Shown here: piece by piece, positions 46,701 through 55,053 of the stretch
How positions within the stretch are numbered: position 1 is the first letter of the stretch
Layout of the letters: every line of letters begins with the position of its first letter
Source: Dokdonella_A sp963775445
GTDB lineage: Bacteria; Pseudomonadota; Gammaproteobacteria; Xanthomonadales; Rhodanobacteraceae
Reading direction: 5' to 3'
DNA: 64,000 bases
Assembly: GCA_963775445.1 (NCBI GenBank)
Contig: CAVZIT010000006.1
Coordinates: 248,001-312,000 of the forward strand
Program-made: the position numbers and the translations under genes
The notes under the pieces: model-generated
The model's database searches: none
Seen by the model: only the letters and a program-made list of their open reading frames with translations
Told to the model about the DNA's origin: nothing

Positions 46701-47789
46701 TCAAAGCACACCACGCTTGATCTGGTCGCGTTCGATCGATTCGAACAGGGCCTGGAAGTTGCCTTCGCCGAACCCGAGATTCCCCTTGCGCTGGATGATC
46801 TCGAAGAAGATCGGACCGATGCAGTTCTGCGTGAATATCTGCAACAGCAGCTTGCGTTTCGTTTCCATGTCGGCATCGATCAGGATCTTGTTTCTCGCAA
46901 GTCGCGGAACATCCTCGCCGTGATTCGGCACGCGCTCGTCGATGACTTCGAAATAAGTATCCGGTGTGTCGAGAAAGGCGATGCCGGCTTCGCGCATCTG
47001 CTCGATCGTCGAATAGATATTGTCGGTGAAGCAGGCAATGTGCTGGATGCCCTCGCCCTTGTATTCATCGAGGTATTCGTTGATCTGGCTTTTCGGATCC
47101 GACGATTCGTTGAGCGGGATGCGCACCATGCCATCCGGAGCGGTCAACGCCTTGGACACCAGCCCGGTCTTGACGCCCTTGATGTCGAAATAGCGGATCT
47201 CGCGGAAATTGAACAGCCGCTCATAGTAGCCCGACCATTCGGCCATGTTGCCGAAATGCAGGTTGTGGGTCAGGTGATCGACGAAGGTCAGGCCGAATCC
47301 CTCCGGATGTCGATCGACACCGGGCAGGTAGTCGAAATCGGAATCATAAATGCTGCCGCGCTCACCATAGCGGTCAATCAGGTACAACATGCAACCGCCA
47401 ATCCCCTTGATCACGGGTGCATTGACGGCACGCGTATCCTCTTTTTCCGCGATTGCCTCGGCGCCGTTCTTGAGCGCCTGTTGGCGCACCCAGTCGGCCG
47501 GCTTCGAGAAGCGAATCGCAAACCCGGCCGCGCACGGCCCGTGTTCGGCCGCAAATCCGCTGGCGAAGGAATTGGGCTCCTCGTTCACGAGGAAATTGCA
47601 ATCGCCCTGGCGATAGAGCGTGACCGCTTTCGATTTGTGTTTCGCAATCGCGCTAAAGCCCAGCTTCGGAAAGAGTGCGTGCAATTGTTTCGGATCGGGT
47701 GCTGCAAACTCGACGAACTCGAAGCCATCCACGCCCATCGGGTTGTCGAATTGGACCGGCTCCATGCCGGCATTGGGTTGCGCATTCAT
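46701..47789 (-). CDS. hppD: 4-hydroxyphenylpyruvate dioxygenase
   Basis: Converts 4-hydroxyphenylpyruvate to homogentisate with an Fe(II) centre. The 362-residue protein has the iron histidines in FVDHLTHNLHFGNM and QHIACFTDNI, and the glutamate ligand in FGEGNFQALFESIERDQ. ATG 47789 is supported by GGAGA seven bases upstream; the frame upstream is open but non-homologous. First gene of hppD-hmgA-fah-maiA and divergent from a MarR gene, with a palindrome-controlled promoter 100 bases upstream. Confidence 0.96.
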   Translation of the reverse strand: MNAQPNAGMEPVQFDNPMGVDGFEFVEFAAPDPKQLHALFPKLGFSAIAKHKSKAVTLYRQGDCNFLVNEEPNSFASGFAAEHGPCAAGFAIRFSKPADWVRQQALKNGAEAIAEKEDTRAVNAPVIKGIGGCMLYLIDRYGERGSIYDSDFDYLPGVDRHPEGFGLTFVDHLTHNLHFGNMAEWSGYYERLFNFREIRYFDIKGVKTGLVSKALTAPDGMVRIPLNESSDPKSQINEYLDEYKGEGIQHIACFTDNIYSTIEQMREAGIAFLDTPDTYFEVIDERVPNHGEDVPRLARNKILIDADMETKRKLLLQIFTQNCIGPIFFEIIQRKGNLGFGEGNFQALFESIERDQIKRGVL

Positions 47790-47889
47790 GATGTTGTTCT
47801 CCAATCGGCCCGCATTTTTTCCGTCGCTCCGGAGCAGCCACGGACCACCGCTCCCGAATCTTCGATCGTGGACGATCGCCGAGTTATCC

Positions 47890-47918
47890 TTTATAGTTTC
47901 ATTTGAAACTTTTTGCAA
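47890..47918 (-). promoter_or_regulatory. hppD promoter
   Basis: On the minus strand: -35 TTGCAA (47918-47913), exactly 17 bases, then -10 TATAAA (47895-47890). On the opposite strand TGGACG (47869-47874), 17 bases, TATAGT (47892-47897) may serve marR, so the two promoters overlap. Confidence 0.75.
47895..47910. promoter_or_regulatory. Putative MarR operator, 7-2-7 palindrome
   Basis: AGTTTCA (47895-47901), TT, TGAAACT (47904-47910): a perfect inverted repeat filling the spacer of the hppD promoter and covering the edge of the putative marR -10. Size and position suit a MarR dimer that blocks both promoters. Confidence 0.75.
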
Positions 47919-47931
47919 GGCGCAACGCCGC

Positions 47932-48399
47932 ATGACCCACCACGCCCCGCTCGCACTGGAAACGTTCCTCCCTTATCGGCTCTCGATCCTCTCGAACACG
48001 CTCAGCCAGCAGATCGCGCGTGACTATCAACGCCGTTTCAAGCTTTCGGTAACCGAATGGCGCGTCATGGCCGTGTTGGCTCGATTCGACGACGAAGAAA
48101 TGTCGGCGGGTCTCGTCGCCGAACGAACCGCGATGGACAAGGTTGCAGTAAGCCGCGCCGTGGCCGGGCTCGCCGCAGCCGGACGCGTCGCGCAGCGCAG
48201 GCATGATGGCGACAGACGTCGCTCGATCCTTCGCCTTACCGCAAAGGGCTGGAAAATCCATGACGCCGTCGCACCGCTGGCGCGCGCCCATGAGCGCAAC
48301 GTCCTGGGCATACTCGATCCGGCCGAACGCCGCGCACTGATGTCGCTACTCGAGAAATTGCTTCGCGGGAGTGAGGCCAGCGCCAAACCCGCGGACTAG
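47932..48399 (+). CDS. MarR-family transcriptional regulator of the tyrosine operon
   Basis: A 155-residue winged-helix repressor: FKLSVTEWRVMAVLARFDD, SAGLVAERTAMDKVAVSRAVAGLAAAG (recognition helix), RRHDGDRRRSILRLTAKG (wing) and a C-terminal dimer helix. Divergent from hppD over 142 bases that hold one strong palindrome. Homogentisate-pathway regulators of the MarR/IclR types are known in other proteobacteria, so an aromatic intermediate is the likely ligand; that is inference from context. AAGG lies 11 bases upstream of ATG 47932. Confidence 0.9.
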   Translation: MTHHAPLALETFLPYRLSILSNTLSQQIARDYQRRFKLSVTEWRVMAVLARFDDEEMSAGLVAERTAMDKVAVSRAVAGLAAAGRVAQRRHDGDRRRSILRLTAKGWKIHDAVAPLARAHERNVLGILDPAERRALMSLLEKLLRGSEASAKPAD

Positions 48400-48452
48400 C
48401 GTACGATCCGGAGGGCGCAGCCTGTCTGCGAAGACGGAGGGCAAATGCGACC

Positions 48453-48475
48453 AAGCGGCCGAATTGCCGCTTTTC
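48453..48475. terminator. Terminator between convergent marR and POT genes
   Basis: AAGCGGC (48453-48459) and GCCGCTT (48466-48472) pair around CGAATT, followed by TTCC; a second T run (CTTCTTTTTCC) lies just beyond. The hairpin could serve both converging genes. Confidence 0.55.
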
Positions 48476-48494
48476 CGGACTTCTTTTTCCGTCG

Positions 48495-49958
48495 TCATTC
48501 CACGTCATGCATCAGGCGCGTGATCCACGGCGCGGCCAGCAGATACACAATCGCAATCGCGATACCGCTCCACAGCAGCAGGGCAAAAACGTGCGCATAG
48601 CCGGCGATTCCGCTCTCCGCGCCGGTCGTCGTCATCGCGGCAATCTGACCGGATAGATCGTAGGACACTCCAACTCCGAAAAACCAGCCGCCCATCGCCA
48701 GCGACGCCTCTTCGGGCGCGGCGAGTTTGCCGATCATGGCGTAACCGATTGGCGACAGCGCCAGTTCCCCGAGGGTCGACAGCAGATAACACAGCGCAAG
48801 CGGCCACCATGGCGTACGGCCATCGGCGGCCTGCAGATGATGGATCGCGTAAACCATCACGCCGTAGCCAAGCGCTACCAGCAGCAAGCCGATACCGAAC
48901 TTGCGCGGAGTGGACGGATTGATGCGGCGTTTGTCCAGCCACGGCCACAGCAGCGCGAGGAGCGGCGCAAAGATCAGGATATAAAGCGGATTGGCGGACT
49001 GGAACAAGGTGAAATCGAACGGCGCGCGCACATAATCGCGAGCGAAGAAATTCAGGGACGTTGCACCCTGGAGGCTCAAGGCCCAGAACAGCACCATTGC
49101 GATGAAGAGCAGCAGCATGGCGACGTAACGCTGGTTTTGCACACGATCGCCCCGACGCACCCCGGTGACGATGAAATACAGCACCAGCAGCGCCATCAGC
49201 ATATACACGGCGATATGCAAAAGGTCCGGGTGCGCGAGCAATAACGCGGTCGGCCAGATCAGCGCCAACATCACCAGAACCACGATCGGCGTCGCACGCG
49301 GACCGCCATGGCGCACCGTGTCGTTTGCGCCCGGCACCTGGCGATGGCGCCATTCGAATACCAGCGCGCCCAACGCCATACCGACTGCAGCGGCAATGAA
49401 GCCCCAACGATATCCGTAACGGTTGCCGATCCACGCCGCACACACGAACGGCGCGATGAAGGCGCCGAGGTTGATGGCGAGATAGAACAACGTGTATCCG
49501 GCATCGCGACGTGGATCGTCCTTGGCGTAGTTGCGCCCGATCAAGACCGTGAGCGGAATGCCCAGACCCGCCGCCAGCACGAAGAACGCCAATGCCAACG
49601 TGAAGCCTTCGCGGCTTGGCCACGCCATGCCTGCCAAACCAACTGCGGCAAGCCAGAGCGAAACGCGCAATGCCCGCGCCTCGCCGAGCACATTGTCGGC
49701 AACCCATCCTCCAATGATCGCCGTCGCGTACGTCAAGGTGCCGAATCCGGCCAGCAACAGATTGGCCTGCTTGAGTGCCTCGGCATTCGCCAGGTTTCCG
49801 AAGAATGCCTGCGCGGCATACGGCGCCAGAAATGCCCGGAATCCATAGAACGCGAAGTTGAGCGCAACCGTGACCGCAAGCAGCATCCACAGCAGGCGCG
49901 GATGGCCCCAGCGATCGCCGGCTGCCGGGCCGAGACCATGGACGTTGGCTGGATGCAT
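48495..49958 (-). CDS. POT-family peptide transporter (divergent member)
   Basis: A 487-residue MFS-fold protein with about 12-14 helices, similar to its upstream neighbour but more distant from the family core. It keeps ALNFAFYGFRAFLAPY in place of the usual ERFAFYGMR, ATAIIGGWVADNVLGEARAL, FFVLAAGLGIPLTVLIGRNY, DAGYTLFYLAINLGAFIAP and STLGELALSPIGYAMIGKLA. The proton-coupling ExxER motif on helix 1 is absent, so substrate or coupling may differ. ATG 49958 is 14 bases after the stop of the other POT gene; the two look like an old tandem duplication. Confidence 0.85.
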   Translation of the reverse strand: MHPANVHGLGPAAGDRWGHPRLLWMLLAVTVALNFAFYGFRAFLAPYAAQAFFGNLANAEALKQANLLLAGFGTLTYATAIIGGWVADNVLGEARALRVSLWLAAVGLAGMAWPSREGFTLALAFFVLAAGLGIPLTVLIGRNYAKDDPRRDAGYTLFYLAINLGAFIAPFVCAAWIGNRYGYRWGFIAAAVGMALGALVFEWRHRQVPGANDTVRHGGPRATPIVVLVMLALIWPTALLLAHPDLLHIAVYMLMALLVLYFIVTGVRRGDRVQNQRYVAMLLLFIAMVLFWALSLQGATSLNFFARDYVRAPFDFTLFQSANPLYILIFAPLLALLWPWLDKRRINPSTPRKFGIGLLLVALGYGVMVYAIHHLQAADGRTPWWPLALCYLLSTLGELALSPIGYAMIGKLAAPEEASLAMGGWFFGVGVSYDLSGQIAAMTTTGAESGIAGYAHVFALLLWSGIAIAIVYLLAAPWITRLMHDVE

Positions 49959-49972
49959 GCGCTGTGTGCCCC

Positions 49973-51487
49973 TTAGCGGATTCCGTGCATCAAGCGATTG
50001 ATCAGCGGCGCGATAAGGAACAGGAACACACCGGCTCCGAGCAGCAACCAGAAGCTGAAGGTGAATCCCTGCAATGCCGACGCCACGGTCATGCCCGTCT
50101 CGCCGCTGACGTGCCCGGCAAAAATGCCGGACAGGTTGTTGCCGATCGCGGTCGACAGGAACCAGCCGCCCATCGCCAGGCCGACCAAGCGCAACGGCGC
50201 AAGCTTGGTCACCATGGACAGGCCGATCGGCGACAGGCACAACTCGCCCAGAGTCTGCAACACGTAGCAAAGCACCAGCGGCCAGAACGGGATATGACCA
50301 TCTGCGCTGACCAGATGGCTTAGTGCATACATCAGGACCAGAAACGCAAACGCATTGCCGAGCAGGCCGAGACCGAACTTGCGCGGAATCGAGGGTTCGA
50401 TGCCGCGCTTGTGCGCATAGCCCCACAGCATCGCCACCAAGGGGGCGAAGATCACGATCGCGAGCGGATTGACCGACTGGAACCAGCCGGTCGGGAAAAT
50501 GAAGCCTCCCGCGCCGAACACATCACGATTGACGATATTCTGGGCAAGAAAGTTGAACGAACTGCCGGCCTGTTCGAAGAACATCCAGAACAGCACGTTG
50601 AACGCGAACAGGACCAGCATCGCAATCACGCGATCACGCTGCACGGCGTGGTCTCGTGCGCCGGCGGTCGCGAGGATCGTGGCGACCACAACGAACAGGA
50701 TGCCCAGCACCCAGGCGATACCAACCGCGCCAACGTCAGACATCAGGAAATAGACCACCGGGATCGCGACCACGATGCCTGCCAGGACATACGCCAGCAT
50801 CGCGCCGCCATGCCGATTTTCGGGCGGCTTGCCGACTTCCTTCAACTGGCTGCGGCCGAACAGGAACCAGAACAGGCTGATGAGCATACCGACGCCTGCG
50901 GCGGCAAACACCGCCTTGAAATGCTGGTGCATGGGCGTGCCGAACACTTCGCTCGCCAGCCACCCCGTGATCAGCGGTGCGATCAATGCGCCGCCGTTGA
51001 TGCCCATGTAGAAGATCGTGAATCCGCGATCGCGTCGCGGATCGCCTTGACCATAAAGCTGCCCGACCATCGAGGAAATATTCGGCTTGAACAACCCGTT
51101 GCCGACGATGACCGTGGATAGACCGAGCACGAAGATCTCGTGGTTCGGCACCATGATCAGGAACAGCCCCCCGGCCATCACCACGGCACCCACCAGGATC
51201 GAACGCTGATATCCAAGCACACGGTCGGCCACATAGCCCCCGAATATCGCCGTCGCGTATACAAGTGCCAGATAGGCGCCGTAGGTGCGGCTCGCCGAAG
51301 CCTGTCCGTCCGGATTGCCCTGAAAAAACTGCGCGACGATATACAAAGTGAGCGCCCAACGCATTCCATAGAACGCGAAGCGTTCCCAGAACTCGGACAT
51401 GAACAACATCCACAGCGGCCTGGGATGACCGAGGAACTCGGGATAATCGGGCGTTGTGGCCGGATCTTTGCTGGTCGTGGCGTTCAT
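49973..51487 (-). CDS. POT/PTR-family proton-dependent oligopeptide transporter
   Basis: A 504-residue inner-membrane symporter for di- and tripeptides. Helix 1 has SEFWERFAFYGMRWALTLYI, matching the ExxERFxYYG signature used in proton coupling. GGYVADRVLGYQRSILVG, GNGLFKPNISSMVGQLY and RDRGFTIFYMGINGGALIAP are PTR2-type motifs, and LGELCLSPIGLSMVTKLAP is the late one. Likely imports peptides whose tyrosine and tryptophan feed the neighbouring catabolic genes, though that is inference. First of the pair. Confidence 0.92.
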   Translation of the reverse strand: MNATTSKDPATTPDYPEFLGHPRPLWMLFMSEFWERFAFYGMRWALTLYIVAQFFQGNPDGQASASRTYGAYLALVYATAIFGGYVADRVLGYQRSILVGAVVMAGGLFLIMVPNHEIFVLGLSTVIVGNGLFKPNISSMVGQLYGQGDPRRDRGFTIFYMGINGGALIAPLITGWLASEVFGTPMHQHFKAVFAAAGVGMLISLFWFLFGRSQLKEVGKPPENRHGGAMLAYVLAGIVVAIPVVYFLMSDVGAVGIAWVLGILFVVVATILATAGARDHAVQRDRVIAMLVLFAFNVLFWMFFEQAGSSFNFLAQNIVNRDVFGAGGFIFPTGWFQSVNPLAIVIFAPLVAMLWGYAHKRGIEPSIPRKFGLGLLGNAFAFLVLMYALSHLVSADGHIPFWPLVLCYVLQTLGELCLSPIGLSMVTKLAPLRLVGLAMGGWFLSTAIGNNLSGIFAGHVSGETGMTVASALQGFTFSFWLLLGAGVFLFLIAPLINRLMHGIR

Positions 51488-51648
51488 CGGGCGTCCCGTG
51501 CTGGCAAATTTGCGACTGATGGAGGTTGCGCTGAATTGGTAAGCGGTTTAGCGACTCGTGTTCGATGCCGTCAAACCGGAGTGAAAGAAGTCGGTCCCGT
51601 CGGCATCGTCTGGTCAAGGCAACAGGTCACGATTCGCACCTGACGACG

Positions 51649-52497
51649 TCAGCCAAGTTCCGTGCGTACATCGAGCAGTTCCGGAAAAAATGTGAGATCG
51701 AGCGCCTTTCGCAGGAAATCGACGCCCGACGAGCCACCCGTGCCACGCCGATGCCCAATGATGCGTTCGACCGCTTTCATATGCCGGAATCGCCAGAGCT
51801 GGAAGTTCTCCTCGACATCGACCAGCGTCTCGCAGACATCGTATTCCGTCCAGAAATCGGCCGGGGCGCTATAGATTCGCTTGAATACCGGTATCAAAGC
51901 CGTCTCGCGCCTCCACGGCTGACGCACGTCGCGGTCGAGAACCGACGCCGGCACGGCATGGCCTCGACGCGCCAGCCAGTGCAACGTCTCATCGTAAAGG
52001 CCCGGCGCTTCGAGGACGGCGCGCAATGCAATCTGCGCCTCGGGATCGTGAGCGAATACCTTGAGCATCTCTGGGTGCTTGTTGCCGAGCAGGAACTCGA
52101 CCATGCGGTATTGCAGCGACTGGAATCCGGATGATGCACCGAGCAGATCGCGAAATTGCAGGTATTCGTGAGGGGTCATGGTTTCCAGCACGGCCCACTG
52201 GTTGAACAGCTGCTGCTGGATCTGCTTGAAACGCGCGAGGACCTTGAGTGCGGCATCGACACGATCGACACGCAAGTTGGCGAGCGCAGCATTGAGCTCG
52301 TGAATGGCCAGTTTCAGCCACAACTCCGCAACCTGGTGCTGCACGATGAACAGCATTTCGTCGTGATACGGTGGCTGCGACACCAACTGCTGGGCGGACA
52401 GCAACACATCCAGATGCAGATACCTGCCATAAGTCTGCTCGCTGGCCAAATCGGTCCGGATGCCTGCTTCGAGTTTGCGTTGGTTGTCGTCGGACAT
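51649..52497 (-). CDS. kynA: Tryptophan 2,3-dioxygenase
   Basis: Heme enzyme opening the indole ring of tryptophan to N-formylkynurenine. The 282-residue protein carries YGRYLHLDVLLSAQQL, FIVQHQVAELWLKLAIHEL, the substrate motif GASSGFQSLQYRMVEFLLG, and the heme-ligand histidine in WRFRHMKAVERIIGHRRGTGG. ATG 52497 opens the family sequence (MSDDNQRKLEAG); an upstream start at 52530 is unneeded. Formamidase and kynureninase are not in this window. Reverse strand, 161 bases after the POT pair start. Confidence 0.95.
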   Translation of the reverse strand: MSDDNQRKLEAGIRTDLASEQTYGRYLHLDVLLSAQQLVSQPPYHDEMLFIVQHQVAELWLKLAIHELNAALANLRVDRVDAALKVLARFKQIQQQLFNQWAVLETMTPHEYLQFRDLLGASSGFQSLQYRMVEFLLGNKHPEMLKVFAHDPEAQIALRAVLEAPGLYDETLHWLARRGHAVPASVLDRDVRQPWRRETALIPVFKRIYSAPADFWTEYDVCETLVDVEENFQLWRFRHMKAVERIIGHRRGTGGSSGVDFLRKALDLTFFPELLDVRTELG

Positions 52498-52830
52498 GGC
52501 GGCGAGTCGATTCAGGCGGACGGGTGCCAAGCCTAGCAGTGTCGCGGCACCGGACGCAGGATCGGCAGGCCAAGTAACGCACAGCTGGCCGAGCTTGTTG
52601 CGCCGCGCCTTGCGCAGCAGCGAGCCGCTTGGTATCTAACCTCATCAATCCATTGCGATCCTCAGAACCTCGGGGATGAGGTCTGCCGCTTGCGACGAGC
52701 GTGGCCGGATGCTGAAACGGCCCGGGCATGGGACAATTGCGGCATACGGAATCCCTTTTTTTGCGGTTCCGGTAACCTGTCAGCCCGTCGTGAGAGCGTG
52801 CCGAACCCTTGGCCGGGGCGATCTCCACTC
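52498..52830. other. Divergent region between kynA and the dehydrogenase operon
   Basis: No gene seen. It must contain both promoters, but I could not find a -10/-35 pair convincing enough to report. Confidence 0.4.
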
Positions 52831-53931
52831 ATGCCTTCGGAGAAATTCGTGTCGATTGCCGCCAAGTTCGAAATTGAATACCTGCAATACCTCGACGCCG
52901 AAGGCAAGCTGGTGCGCAAGGACCTGCCGGAATTCGCGAAGGATCTCGACCACATGGTCGAGTTGTACAAATTGATGCTGTCCACGCGCGTGTTCGATGC
53001 CAAGTCGATCGCGCTCCAGCGAACCGGCAAGCTCGGCACCTATGCCTCTTGCCTTGGCCACGAGGCGGCGCACGTCGGTATCGGCAGCGCAATGAAGCCC
53101 GAAGACCTGCTCGCACCAAGCTACCGCGAATACGGCGCGCAGCTCTATCGCGGCGTGCAACCGCGCGAGGTCTACATGTACTGGGGTGGCGACGAGCGTG
53201 GCAACGATTTCCAGAAGGCGCCGAAGCACGACTTCGCCTGGTCGGTGCCCATCGCAACACAGTGCCTGCACGCAGCCGGTGCCGCGCTCGCGTTCAAGAT
53301 CCGCAAGGAGGCCCGTGTCGCAGTGTGCACGATTGGCGATGGCGGTTCGTCCAAGGGAGATTTCTATGGTGCGATCAACATCGCCGGCGCGCAGCAGCTG
53401 CCGCTGGTTGCAGTCATCGTCAACAACCAGTGGGCGATTTCGGTACCACGCAAGATCCAATCCGGCGCAAAGACGCTCGCTCAGAAAGGCATCGCAGCCG
53501 GGTTGCCGTCGATCCAGGTCGATGGAAACGACATCATCGCGGTGCGCAAGGCGATGGAGGACGCGCTCGAGCGCGCGCGCAAGGGCGACGGCGCGAGCGT
53601 GATCGAGGCCGTTACCTACAGGCTCGGCGACCACACCACGGCCGACGACGCACGTCGTTACCGGCCCGAGGCCGAAGTCAAGGACGCGTGGACGCGCGAT
53701 CCGGTCAAGCGTCTGCGCATCTGGCTCGAATCGAGGAAAGCCTGGAACGACAAGAAAGAAGAAGCCTGGAAGGCCGAGTGCGACGACTGGATGGACAACG
53801 AAGTCAACGCCTATCTCGAAACGAAAACGCAGCCGGTTACGGCGATGTTCGATTTCACCTTCGCCGAGGTGCCGGCCGATCTCGCGAAGCAGCGCGATCA
53901 GGCCATCGCGATCGAATCGGGAGAGGCCTGA
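52831..53931 (+). CDS. 2-oxoacid dehydrogenase E1 component, alpha subunit
   Basis: TPP-binding half of a heterotetrameric E1. The 366-residue protein has the TPP motif beginning IGDGGSSKGDFYGAIN and ending VAVIVNNQWAIS, the phosphorylation-loop region YRLGDHTTADDARRY, and LGHEAAHVGIGSAMKPEDLL. Such E1 pairs serve pyruvate or branched-chain 2-oxoacid complexes; the sequence alone does not settle which. ATG 52831 gives the usual start (an in-frame start at 52690 is non-homologous). E1beta starts three bases after the stop. Confidence 0.9.
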   Translation: MPSEKFVSIAAKFEIEYLQYLDAEGKLVRKDLPEFAKDLDHMVELYKLMLSTRVFDAKSIALQRTGKLGTYASCLGHEAAHVGIGSAMKPEDLLAPSYREYGAQLYRGVQPREVYMYWGGDERGNDFQKAPKHDFAWSVPIATQCLHAAGAALAFKIRKEARVAVCTIGDGGSSKGDFYGAINIAGAQQLPLVAVIVNNQWAISVPRKIQSGAKTLAQKGIAAGLPSIQVDGNDIIAVRKAMEDALERARKGDGASVIEAVTYRLGDHTTADDARRYRPEAEVKDAWTRDPVKRLRIWLESRKAWNDKKEEAWKAECDDWMDNEVNAYLETKTQPVTAMFDFTFAEVPADLAKQRDQAIAIESGEA

Positions 53932-53934
53932 GTC

Positions 53935-54915
53935 ATGGCGCAGATCACGTTGATCGAAGCAGTGACCCAGGCTCTCGCCTGGGAGATGTCGCACGACGAA
54001 AGCGTGGTCGTCCTCGGCGAGGATGTCGGCGTCAACGGCGGCGTATTCCGCGCGACGCAGGGTCTGCAGGAAAAATTCGGCGAGCTGCGCGTGCTCGACA
54101 CGCCGCTCGACGAAGCGACCATCGCCGGGGTCACGGTGGGTCTCGCCGCGCAAGGCATGAAGGCCGTCGCCGAGGCGCAGTTCGAAGGTTTCATTTATCC
54201 GATGATGGAACAGATTGCCTGTCACGCCGCGCGCCTTCGCAACCGCACGCGCGGACGCATCACGGTGCCGGCGGTATTTCGCGCGCCGTGGGGTGGCGGC
54301 ATCCGCGCGCCGGAGCATCATTCCGAGGCGAACGAACATCTTTTCACGAACATTCCGGGCTTGCGCGTGGTGCTTCCCTCGTCGCCGGCGCGCGCTTACG
54401 GGTTGCTGCTCGCAGCCATCCGCGATCCCGACCCGGTCATGTTCTTCGAACCCAAGCGCATCTATCGCCAGTACAAGGAAGAGGTCCCCGACGACGGCGA
54501 GGCGCTGCCGCTCGATGTCTGCTTCGTGCTGCGCGACGGCGAGGACGTCACCCTCGTGACCTGGGGCGCCCAGGTCAAGGAAACGCTCGAAGCGGCCGAT
54601 GAACTCGCCGATGCCGGGATCAGCGCCGAAGTCATCGACGTCGCGACACTGACGCCGCTCGATTTCGACACGATCGCCGAATCGGTGCAGAAGACCGGGC
54701 GCTGTGTGATCGTGCACGAAGCGCCGAAAACGGCCGGTTTCGGCGCCGAGATCGCGGCACGCCTGGCCGAGGAATGCATGTTCGATCTCGTCGCACCGGT
54801 CGAGCGCGTAACCGGCTGGGATACGCATATCCCGCTGTTCCGGCTCGAGATGAAATATGTGCCGAGCACCGCGCGCATTGTCGCTGCCGTCAATCGCGTG
54901 CTCGCGGCAAGTTGA
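53935..54915 (+). CDS. 2-oxoacid dehydrogenase E1 component, beta subunit
   Basis: The 326-residue partner of the preceding gene. It has the transketolase-type fold: LIEAVTQALAWEMSHDESVVVLGEDVG, FRATQGLQEKFGELRVLDTPLDEATIAG, EAQFEGFIYPMMEQI, then the swivelling domain LVTWGAQVKETLEAADELADAGISAEVIDV. Length and motifs are normal. E2 follows after 138 bases on the same strand; no E3 (lipoamide dehydrogenase) gene is in the window, so it must be supplied from elsewhere. Confidence 0.93.
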   Translation: MAQITLIEAVTQALAWEMSHDESVVVLGEDVGVNGGVFRATQGLQEKFGELRVLDTPLDEATIAGVTVGLAAQGMKAVAEAQFEGFIYPMMEQIACHAARLRNRTRGRITVPAVFRAPWGGGIRAPEHHSEANEHLFTNIPGLRVVLPSSPARAYGLLLAAIRDPDPVMFFEPKRIYRQYKEEVPDDGEALPLDVCFVLRDGEDVTLVTWGAQVKETLEAADELADAGISAEVIDVATLTPLDFDTIAESVQKTGRCVIVHEAPKTAGFGAEIAARLAEECMFDLVAPVERVTGWDTHIPLFRLEMKYVPSTARIVAAVNRVLAAS

Positions 54916-55053
54916 TCCGATGCGCGACACTTTGCTCGATCGTGTCGCCGTCCCGGCCAGTGCACGCTGAGTACGGCGCGGTTTCGAACGTGACCGAAAT
55001 CCTTGATCGCATTGCCCGATGAAACTCGAACCCAGTCACCGGAATCATTCGCC

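Noticed and set aside
52780..54930. A 716-codon frame antisense to the dehydrogenase E1 genes
   Set aside because: Its sequence is the complement of two well-recognised genes and shows no domain.
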